Shown here: positions 44,963-51,407 of the stretch, in pieces
Layout: every line of letters starts with the position of its first letter
Position numbering within the stretch: position 1 is the first letter of the stretch
Assembly: GCF_003259335.1 (NCBI RefSeq)
Contig: NZ_QLLL01000001.1
Location: 900,406 to 964,405, forward strand
Direction of reading: 5' to 3'
DNA from: Chitinophaga skermanii
GTDB taxonomy: Bacteria; Bacteroidota; Bacteroidia; Chitinophagales; Chitinophagaceae
DNA: 64,000 nucleotides
Translations under genes and position numbers: made by a program
Notes under the pieces: generated by a model
What the model was told of the DNA's origin: nothing
Database searches by the model: none
What the model saw: only the letters and a program-made list of their open reading frames with translations

Positions 44963-45524
44963 TATTTTAATCTTGCTGAAGCAATTTTGCAGCAGCTTGG
45001 ATTTCAATGGATGTTACAACAAAAATAACACTAATGTGCTATCTACTGTAAGTGAAAAGGACCTAAATTCGTTAACACAATATGCGTATTGTTTGATTTT
45101 TGGCTTTGATGAAACCCTTGGATTGTTTGTTAAGATCTATTATAATATCCTGCTAGCTTAACTTTCAGCCATATTTTACTTCTCGATATGTGAAGTTTTC
45201 ATTATTGACAAATAAATATCTTTAGAGAGCATTAAAAGTACGCTTTCAAATCGTATCTGTTTTATAACACGTTTGTTTGTTCTGTACTAGATAAGAATAT
45301 TCCATTTTTGAATACAACAAAATTTTGAAGCCCGTCGACCCAATCGTTGTTTGGAAAAGGTAGCATAACCCAACATGTTTGCTTGGAATCTTGGTTCCTG
45401 TTTATTTAGTTAGGATTGTTAACTATCTGCCGATTTTAATACGGCATTTGTGTTTGGTGGCAGCTTTAAGCGTACCAAAGTATAATGAGTGGCCCAAAAT
45501 TTACGTTGCAACCAAGATCATCGT
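44963..45524. other. 562-bp intergenic region upstream of the lanthipeptide locus
   Basis: A very AT-rich stretch with no convincing gene; the 68-codon frame at 44955-45161 has no family or start context. A short perfect hairpin, TGCCG/CGGCA, lies at 45428-45446. The promoter of the outer-membrane barrel gene must lie here, but I cannot place it. Confidence 0.5.
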
Positions 45525-47951
45525 ATGAATCAAAAGAAGGCAAACAGGACAATTAAATGGATATTGTTGTTATTCATGTTTTCCTGTCATTTTGGAGCAT
45601 TTGCACAAAACAGTTCTGCTACACAGTATGTAACAATGGGTACCTTGTTGTTAGAGCAACGCCCGCTTGTAGGCGCTATGGTTCAACTGCATCGTACTAC
45701 TGATAGCGTACGTGTAAGAACAGTATTTACTGATTCCATAGGACAATTTACGCTAGTCAATATCCCGGTCGGCGCATATTTCCTAGTTATTCAGTCATCA
45801 ATACAAACGTTTCAACCTGTCGCCATTCAAATTGAAGCTACGGCAAATCATATTATTCCACCCATTCTACTCGATAATAAAGTTCAACAATTAAACACCG
45901 TAACCGTACAAGCGAAGAAACCTATAATGGAGCGAAAGATCGATCGTATTATATTTCATACCGAACAAATGCAAACTTTAGCTGGCGGTACTTTATTGGA
46001 TGTACTTACAGAAACGCCCGGTGTAAGAGTAAATGAACATGATATTTCGCTTGTTGCCAAAAGCAGTGTAAAGGTGATGATCAATGATAAGATAATGTAT
46101 TTGAGTGGACAAGATTTGTTAAACTACCTACGCTCGCTTCCTGCGGAAAATATAGCTTCTATTGAGGTTATAACTATGCCACCTGCACAATACGATGCTG
46201 CTGGTAATGCAGGTATAATAAATATTCGTACGAAAAGAATTAAGCAAGATGGATGGAGTGCGATGCTAAGTACAGCTTATACCCAAACTACATACGTTCG
46301 AGGAGGAACAGGTTTACTTCTTAATTATCAAACAAAGAAAGTTGCATTATACGCTAATACAAGTATGAGCGAAGGAAGTAAGGCACCCAATTATTTCACA
46401 CAGCTCTATTACCCTAAACAAACGTGGGACCAGTTGGAGCATAGAAAGGATAGAACGGGAAACTTCAATTATCAAGCCGGAATAGATTATAACCCATCTC
46501 CCAAAACAACTATGGGATTGGCTTACATGGGAGCACATGATAGGATAGATTTAAGGGGAGTGAATACAATTTTAATGAAGGACCTATCGGCTCAATTGGA
46601 CTCCACTATTAATACAATTAGCCGTGCAAAAGGGAATAGTGATAATGGATCATTAAATTTGAGTTTTAAACATACTTTCCCTCAATCACAAAGATTAACA
46701 GTAAACGCAGATTACTTTTTTCAAAATAGTCATAAAACGAACGATTACCAAACAACAAATTACTTACCTGGAGGCAATCTGACAGGAACAGCAAACGTTT
46801 CTGCAGCAATAGGAAATCAAGAGATTGATGTGCAGGCAATTAATGCAGATTTTGAGATGCCGATTGGGAAGGCAAAACTTACTATTGGTGCAAAGGCTAC
46901 TTTCATTCAAAATCGGTCTATGAACGAGATAGATGATAGCCGAAATATACAAGTAATTACAAAAAACCAATTTACATACAAGGAAAATACGCAAGCTGCA
47001 TATTTAAATTACCATCAATCCATAGGTAAGGGATGGGAGTTACAAGCTGGATTACGTGGAGAATACACTAGGCTTGATGGTTATGCTGTTGCCATTAAGG
47101 AACAAGTGAAGCAGGATTATTTCAAAATATTTCCGACGTTATATGTTGTAAAGACTATTAATGATGATAATGTTGTTGCTTTGAATTACGGAAGAAGAAT
47201 TGATAGACCAGGCTACGCTTTGCTTAATCCTTTTAAATGGTACAGTAGTGCTTATTCCTATTCTGTTGGTAACCCTTTCTTGTTACCTTCTTTTAATCAC
47301 AATGCTGAATTGTCGTACACCTTCAAAAGTAACTATAGTTTGAGCTTGTATTTCCAGGAAACAGAAAATAAGTTTAGTCAAATTGAAAACCTTCGACCAG
47401 ACACGAATTTGATAGAATTGATATATCGCAATTTTTTGACATCGTACAGCTTGGGGGCTAATATTTCTGCCGTGGTAGTACCAGTGAAAGGCTGGAATAT
47501 GACAAATAATGTCTCTGTTTATCAAAACATGGATAAATCGGATTTACAAGGAACAATTCCGCGGCAGTCAATTTTAAGTGCATTTTTAAGCACGAGCAAT
47601 TCAATAACATTGAATAAGAAGAAAACGCTAATTGCAAGTTTGAGTTATTGGTACCAATTCCCGGAGATAAGTAATTATAGTAAGTTTGAGGCTTATTCGA
47701 ATATGAATATAGGTGTAAGGGCACTTTTTTTGGAAAAGCGATTGGCTGTTAATATAGCAGTAAGGGATATCTTCAAAACTCAACAAATAAAGTTTTCCTC
47801 TATTGTAAATGGGGTTGAAAAGAAAAATAGTAACTATTACGATGCTCGTAGTTTGGGTGTAACTATTTCATATAAGATAGGTAAAAAAGAAGCAAAAAGA
47901 AAACAGCAAAACAGTAACCAAGATGCTATCGATAGAGCTGCCGGTAGCTGA
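45525..47951 (+). CDS. outer-membrane beta-barrel protein (OMP_b-brl_3, TonB-receptor-like)
   Basis: An 808-residue protein starting with MNQKKANRTIKWILLLFMFSCHFGAFAQ (signal peptide; the in-frame start at 45489 is less likely). A carboxypeptidase-regulatory domain (about 30-120) leads to a plug-like domain (VTVQAKKPIMERKIDRIIF, ETPGVRVNEHD, PAQYDAAGNAGIINI) and a barrel with YGRRIDRPGYALLNPFKWYSS. It is the same architecture as the barrel at 35805-38204. It is only 112 bp upstream of the first lanthipeptide precursor gene on the same strand with no terminator between, so it may be co-expressed. It might act in outer-membrane passage, sensing or immunity; none of this is shown by the sequence. 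Confidence 0.88.
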   Translation: MNQKKANRTIKWILLLFMFSCHFGAFAQNSSATQYVTMGTLLLEQRPLVGAMVQLHRTTDSVRVRTVFTDSIGQFTLVNIPVGAYFLVIQSSIQTFQPVAIQIEATANHIIPPILLDNKVQQLNTVTVQAKKPIMERKIDRIIFHTEQMQTLAGGTLLDVLTETPGVRVNEHDISLVAKSSVKVMINDKIMYLSGQDLLNYLRSLPAENIASIEVITMPPAQYDAAGNAGIINIRTKRIKQDGWSAMLSTAYTQTTYVRGGTGLLLNYQTKKVALYANTSMSEGSKAPNYFTQLYYPKQTWDQLEHRKDRTGNFNYQAGIDYNPSPKTTMGLAYMGAHDRIDLRGVNTILMKDLSAQLDSTINTISRAKGNSDNGSLNLSFKHTFPQSQRLTVNADYFFQNSHKTNDYQTTNYLPGGNLTGTANVSAAIGNQEIDVQAINADFEMPIGKAKLTIGAKATFIQNRSMNEIDDSRNIQVITKNQFTYKENTQAAYLNYHQSIGKGWELQAGLRGEYTRLDGYAVAIKEQVKQDYFKIFPTLYVVKTINDDNVVALNYGRRIDRPGYALLNPFKWYSSAYSYSVGNPFLLPSFNHNAELSYTFKSNYSLSLYFQETENKFSQIENLRPDTNLIELIYRNFLTSYSLGANISAVVVPVKGWNMTNNVSVYQNMDKSDLQGTIPRQSILSAFLSTSNSITLNKKKTLIASLSYWYQFPEISNYSKFEAYSNMNIGVRALFLEKRLAVNIAVRDIFKTQQIKFSSIVNGVEKKNSNYYDARSLGVTISYKIGKKEAKRKQQNSNQDAIDRAAGS

Positions 47952-47998
47952 TTATACAATATTTCAATTTACTACATAATCCATGGACCCTTATGTAC

Positions 47999-48035
47999 CA
48001 GGCGTAGCCGAAAACCTGTAGAAACGAGTAGGCGT
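47999..48035 (+). promoter_or_regulatory. leader RNA element 1 (putative pseudoknot)
   Basis: Stem CAGG/CCTG (47999-48002, 48015-48018) closes a 12-nt loop CGTAGCCGAAAA. The loop GCC (48007-48009) can pair with GGC at 48031-48033 after the conserved GAGTA. It ends 28 bp before the first precursor ATG. Confidence 0.6.
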
Positions 48036-48063
48036 ATGTTAACCAATTTTAAATTTTCTCACA

Positions 48064-48234
48064 ATGGAAATCAAAAAATTGAAATTGAACAAGCAAACTT
48101 TGTCTGTTTTAGATGACAAAGCATTACAAAACATCAAAGGTGGTCGCAACCTTGATGCAGCTGAAGCTAGCTGTACTTCAGGCCAATGTAACACTAGCTG
48201 TGCGCAAACAAATGCTGAAGAAGTAGCACAATAG
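48064..48234 (+). CDS. lanA1: class I lanthipeptide precursor 1
   Basis: A 56-residue precursor, shorter than usual gene-calling limits. The 27-residue leader has the Bacteroidota class I pattern (KKLKLNKQTLSVLDDKALQNIKGG) ending in the double-glycine site cut by C39 peptidases. The predicted core RNLDAAEASCTSGQCNTSC continues AQTNAEEVAQ. It has Cys at core positions 10, 15 and 19, with six Ser/Thr (9, 11, 12, 17, 18, 22). Three can form (methyl)lanthionine rings and three could stay dehydrated, be reduced or be unmodified. Starts at ATG 48064. Precursor genes 2-4 encode the same core with other tails. lanA1 is a generic label. Confidence 0.93.
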   Translation: MEIKKLKLNKQTLSVLDDKALQNIKGGRNLDAAEASCTSGQCNTSCAQTNAEEVAQ

Positions 48235-48246
48235 TAGCCGTTAACC

Positions 48247-48286
48247 ACAGGGTAAGCTGAAAACCTGTTTGTAAAAGAGTAAGCAT
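48247..48286 (+). promoter_or_regulatory. leader RNA element 2 (putative pseudoknot)
   Basis: Stem ACAGG/CCTGT (48247-48251, 48264-48268) closes a 12-nt loop GTAAGCTGAAAA. The loop GCT (48256-48258) can pair with AGC at 48282-48284 after GAGTA. A run of T follows about 4 nt later. It fills most of the 74-bp spacer before precursor 2. Confidence 0.6.
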
Positions 48287-48308
48287 CATTTTTTTAAAAT
48301 TTTTTGTC

Positions 48309-48479
48309 ATGAATAACGAAATCAAAAAATTGAAATTGAACAAGCAAACTTTAGCGGTTTTAGACGATAAAGCTTTGCAAAATATCAAAGGTGGTCGTAA
48401 TCTCGATGCAGCAGAAGCAAGCTGTACTTCTGGCCAATGCGACACTAGCTGCGCTAAAACAAATGCTGAGGTTGAATAA
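48309..48479 (+). CDS. lanA2: class I lanthipeptide precursor 2
   Basis: A 56-residue precursor starting MNNEIKKLKLNKQTLAVL, with a 29-residue leader ending KGG and a 27-residue core. The core carries the common CTSGQCDTSCA block (Cys at core positions 10, 15, 19) and the shortest tail of the four, KTNAEVE. Compared with precursor 1 it has Asp instead of Asn after the second Cys. Its ATG is at 48309, 74 bp after the first precursor stop, with leader element 2 in the gap. It should be dehydrated by LanB, cyclised by LanC and cut after GG on export. Confidence 0.93.
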   Translation: MNNEIKKLKLNKQTLAVLDDKALQNIKGGRNLDAAEASCTSGQCDTSCAKTNAEVE

Positions 48480-48619
48480 TTAGCCCATTCCTCTCGAAAC
48501 CATTTTCAACGTTTAAGAATATTAGCAAATCTGTAATGACAGCTCTGCAGGGAGTTGACTGTAACCCTTTTGTTGCCCAAAACACCCAAATACTCAAACA
48601 CTACAATGGTTTCTCTTAT

Positions 48620-48659
48620 ACAGGGCATGCTGAAAACCTGTTTGCAAAAGAGTAAGCAT
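48620..48659 (+). promoter_or_regulatory. leader RNA element 3 (putative pseudoknot)
   Basis: Stem ACAGG/CCTGT (48620-48624, 48637-48641) closes a 12-nt loop GCATGCTGAAAA. In this copy the loop-downstream helix can extend to five pairs (ATGCT with AGCAT at 48655-48659). It ends 21 bp before the third precursor ATG. Confidence 0.6.
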
Positions 48660-48680
48660 CACACATTTATACATGTTACA

Positions 48681-48869
48681 ATGAATACCGAAATCAAAAA
48701 ATTGAAATTGAACAAGCAAACTTTGTCAGTATTAGACGATAAAGCTTTACAAAACATTAAAGGTGGCCGTAACTTGGATGCTTCTGAAGCAAGCTGCACT
48801 TCTGGTCAATGTAACACTAGCTGTGCTAAAACTAAAGCTGAAGAAGAAGCTGAAAGCTTCGGAAAATAG
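48681..48869 (+). CDS. lanA3: class I lanthipeptide precursor 3
   Basis: A 62-residue precursor, start ATG 48681 (MNTEIKKLKLNKQTLSVL), with a 29-residue leader ending KGG and a 33-residue core. The core holds the common CTSGQCNTSCA block and the longest, highly acidic tail, KTKAEEEAESFGK. Unlike the others it has Ser instead of Ala in RNLDASEAS, giving one extra dehydratable residue. The frame is open upstream to 48555, but that extension covers the leader RNA element and has no similarity to precursor starts, so 48681 is chosen. Confidence 0.93.
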   Translation: MNTEIKKLKLNKQTLSVLDDKALQNIKGGRNLDASEASCTSGQCNTSCAKTKAEEEAESFGK

Positions 48870-48969
48870 TTTCTTTCTTGGAACCTTGTTTGTTTTGGCC
48901 CGTAGGGAGTTTGTAACACCCGTATTGTTGCCCTAACCCGTCATGCCCGCATCGTAGGTTTCCTTCATA

Positions 48970-49009
48970 TTAGGGTTAGCCGAAAACCTAAGTTCAATAG
49001 AGTAGGCAT
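48970..49009 (+). promoter_or_regulatory. leader RNA element 4 (putative pseudoknot)
   Basis: Stem TTAGG/CCTAA (48970-48974, 48987-48991) replaces ACAGG/CCTGT with both pairs kept. The loop is again 12 nt (GTTAGCCGAAAA), and its GCC (48979-48981) can pair with GGC at 49005-49007 after GAGTA. It ends 25 bp before precursor 4. Confidence 0.6.
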
Positions 49010-49034
49010 CAGTCACTTTTAAATACGCAATACA

Positions 49035-49220
49035 ATGAATACCGAAATCAAAAAATTGAAATTGAACAAACAAACTTTATCAGTTTTAGATGATAAAGCT
49101 TTACAAAACATCAAAGGTGGTCGTAACCTCGATGCCGCTGAAGCAAGCTGCACTTCTGGTCAATGCGACACTAGCTGCGCTAAAACAGGCACTGTTGAAG
49201 AATCAGCGGGCGCTTTATAA
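49035..49220 (+). CDS. lanA4: class I lanthipeptide precursor 4
   Basis: A 61-residue precursor (start ATG 49035, MNTEIKKLKLNKQTLSVL), with a 29-residue leader ending KGG and a 32-residue core. The core carries the CTSGQCDTSCA block and the tail KTGTVEESAGAL, the least acidic of the four and with extra Ser/Thr. It is the last precursor gene. An intrinsic terminator starts 10 bp after its stop, separating the peptide genes from the modification genes. The leader is identical to that of precursor 3 through KGG, so one enzyme set should process all four. Confidence 0.93.
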   Translation: MNTEIKKLKLNKQTLSVLDDKALQNIKGGRNLDAAEASCTSGQCDTSCAKTGTVEESAGAL

Positions 49221-49229
49221 TTTCCCGAA

Positions 49230-49261
49230 GGGCCGGCGATTGCCGGTCCTTTCTATCTTTT
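49230..49261 (+). terminator. intrinsic terminator between precursor and modification genes
   Basis: An 8-bp GC-rich stem (GGGCCGGC at 49230-49237, GCCGGTCC at 49242-49249, one G-T pair) with a GATT loop is followed by TTTCTATCTTTT. Partial read-through here would give more precursor than enzyme mRNA, as in other lanthipeptide operons. Confidence 0.75.
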
Positions 49262-49280
49262 ATTTCTATTCCATTTGTTT

Positions 49281-50480
49281 ATGTTAAAAGCACAGATAGA
49301 TAAAATCAATTCTTTTATTACTGAAGAATACGACAAGAATTGCCAAATTATGTCTGGTGTACTCTCCGACGCACTTTATTTTTTTTATTATGGGATCGTA
49401 TATCAAGATCAAAGCGCAAAAGATCGTGCTTACCGGAATTTTGCATACCATACCGATACCGTGAATGAACATATGATGAACTACAAATTTGCTCATGGAT
49501 TAACAGGTATGGCTTGGTTCTCTCAATTTCTAGTCAACAATAACCTACTACCTGCCGATTATACTGAAGATTTTAATGATATCGATGAGGCTATTATTCA
49601 TACGATGAGCTGGGATGCAGAAGACCAAGTGTACGACCACACAATTGGTACCATTGGAAAATGCATTTACCTCATGGAACGTGGAACAAATCAACATTAC
49701 AAAACTTTATCAGAAGCTGTATTAACCCTCCGCCGTACTGCACATTTTTCAGATGATGGAAAAGCTTGCTGTTGGCTCGATTTGTATACTTCCCATTTTA
49801 ATGAGGCGCCACGTAAACGAGTAAATTATTATAACCACGGCCTCGCTCATGGCCTTTCATCCATTGTTTTTTTCTTGTGTAAATGCTATAAGCAAGATAT
49901 AGAAAAAGAAACTTGTGAACAATTGATTGTAGCAAGTTTAAATTGGTTAAGGCAACACAAAAATGAGCAACAATTCCCATATATCTATCCAAATATTGTA
50001 TACCGTGATGGTGAAGTAAACACTTCCTTTACACAAGGATGGTGTATGGGCCTAATTTCAAATGCAGCTCCTTTTTATTTCGCAGGAAAGACACTAGGAA
50101 ATGAAGAGTGGATCAATAATTTCCGCGAAGCCATTCAAATCAGTCAACATATTACGCTTACTAAAAATAATTTTCCGTCTCTCGAAATCACCGGTGGGCA
50201 TGCCATGGAATTACATATGTGTCATGGTATGTCAAGTTTTATTTATCAATATGATAAAATATACAATGAAACCGGTTGGCAAGAATGTAAAGATATGGGC
50301 GATTATTGGGCCAATCATTTAACTAGTTATTTGACCGATGATGTTCTTATAAACTTCCCAAAGCATGGTATACTACGTGGTTTACCTGGCTTAGCGCTTC
50401 CATTGCTTAACCGTGAAAATGGTAGCAAAGTGAATTTCGCATGGGACAAAATCCTATTGTTTGATATAGAAAATTTGTAA
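49281..50480 (+). CDS. lanC: lanthipeptide cyclase LanC
   Basis: A 399-residue LanC-like protein with an alpha/alpha-barrel fold. The zinc ligands are visible as Cys in TQGWCMGLISNA (about residue 258) and the Cys-His pair in LHMCHGMSS (about 313-314); the catalytic NHGLAHGLSSIV segment is near 190. It adds cysteine thiols to dehydrated Ser/Thr to close (methyl)lanthionine rings in the cytoplasm. ATG at 49281 is preferred over the in-frame TTG at 49275. It follows the terminator by about 20 bp and precedes the flavin enzyme gene by 2 bp. lanC is the generic family label. Confidence 0.95.
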   Translation: MLKAQIDKINSFITEEYDKNCQIMSGVLSDALYFFYYGIVYQDQSAKDRAYRNFAYHTDTVNEHMMNYKFAHGLTGMAWFSQFLVNNNLLPADYTEDFNDIDEAIIHTMSWDAEDQVYDHTIGTIGKCIYLMERGTNQHYKTLSEAVLTLRRTAHFSDDGKACCWLDLYTSHFNEAPRKRVNYYNHGLAHGLSSIVFFLCKCYKQDIEKETCEQLIVASLNWLRQHKNEQQFPYIYPNIVYRDGEVNTSFTQGWCMGLISNAAPFYFAGKTLGNEEWINNFREAIQISQHITLTKNNFPSLEITGGHAMELHMCHGMSSFIYQYDKIYNETGWQECKDMGDYWANHLTSYLTDDVLINFPKHGILRGLPGLALPLLNRENGSKVNFAWDKILLFDIENL

Positions 50481-50482
50481 AC

Positions 50483-51406
50483 ATGGGTGACAAAAAATTG
50501 AGTTTTCTCGACTTTGGATATTACATGCCTCCAGGCGTACAAGCTACTGATACGATTAATGCTGTATTCGATTTGGCACAAAGTCTTGACCAAGCTGGAT
50601 ATCATCGTTATTGGTTGGCCGAACATTACAACGATTATTGTTCTTGGACGAACCCTGAAATCATGATAGCGATATTGGCTGGGTACACAGAAAATATAAA
50701 AGTAGGGGCAGCTGGAATACTTGTACATTATCATAGTGCTTACCGGGTAGCATCCGCTTTTAAAATGTTAGGCGCCATTTACCCTGGACGCATCGATTTA
50801 GGTTTAGCGCGTGGAGGGGTTCCGCCAGAAACTACAAGAGCATTGTTGTACAAAGATGCCATTGATTGGGACTTGGCGAAAAGCCAAGTAGCTGAGGTGT
50901 TGCAATATTTACGAGGACTATACGATCCTGAGGCACCCGGTGCATTACCTGTTCCTCCCTATGGAACCGATGTGCCCCATGCTTGGATGTTGGGAACCGG
51001 AATGGAATCAGCAAAAGTAGCAGTGGCAGAGGATATGCATCTATGTGTTTCTACTTTTCATAGCAATAAGCCATTACAAAGCTACATCGATACTATTCAA
51101 CATTACAAAGAAGCATACTATGAAAAACATAGAAAGCACGGCACTTGCGCCGTGGCAATACAAATGACTTGTAACGATGATGATCGGCGAGTAAGTGCCT
51201 TATTGAAAGAGTGGAATTTGGATATGACTCAACAAGATAATCACCGTGTGATTGGGAATAGTGCTTATTGTGAGGATAAATTGAATGAGTTCTACGATGT
51301 CTTGAAGGTCGACGAGATTGTGATTTATGAGCACAACCGCGTTTTAGAAGAAAAGAAAGAAAGTTTATTACGCCTGGGCGGTTTGATATTACAAAAAGTA
51401 GTATAA
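50483..51406 (+). CDS. luciferase-like (LLM) flavin-dependent oxidoreductase
   Basis: A 307-residue LLM-class protein with the bacterial-luciferase TIM-barrel pattern: LDFGYYMPPGVQATD, YWLAEHYND, KVGAAGILVHYHSAYRVASAFKMLGAIYPGRIDLGLARG and PHAWMLGTGMESAKVA. It is locked between LanC (2-bp gap) and LanB (1-bp gap), so it is surely a tailoring enzyme of the lanthipeptide. LLM-fold enzymes of the LanJC class reduce dehydroalanine/dehydrobutyrine to D-Ala/D-Abu, and the cores have more Ser/Thr than Cys, so this reaction is the leading inference. A monooxygenase acting on a side chain is the alternative. FMN is more likely than F420 in this phylum. Confidence 0.9.
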   Translation: MGDKKLSFLDFGYYMPPGVQATDTINAVFDLAQSLDQAGYHRYWLAEHYNDYCSWTNPEIMIAILAGYTENIKVGAAGILVHYHSAYRVASAFKMLGAIYPGRIDLGLARGGVPPETTRALLYKDAIDWDLAKSQVAEVLQYLRGLYDPEAPGALPVPPYGTDVPHAWMLGTGMESAKVAVAEDMHLCVSTFHSNKPLQSYIDTIQHYKEAYYEKHRKHGTCAVAIQMTCNDDDRRVSALLKEWNLDMTQQDNHRVIGNSAYCEDKLNEFYDVLKVDEIVIYEHNRVLEEKKESLLRLGGLILQKVV

Positions 51407-51407
51407 A

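Noticed and set aside
44955..45161. 68-codon plus-strand frame after the YgiD gene
   Set aside because: It overlaps the YgiD stop, has no signal peptide, family or composition like neighbouring genes, and lies in AT-rich DNA.
48555..48680. Upstream extension of precursor 3 to a 104-residue protein
   Set aside because: The extension reads through the conserved leader RNA element and has no match in the other three precursors; the start at 48681 aligns with precursors 2 and 4.
47999..49009. Leader elements as a CRISPR array or as a known preQ1-I riboswitch
   Set aside because: Copies are 240-370 bp apart with genes between them, and they lack the CTAGC and ACTAA consensus of preQ1-I.
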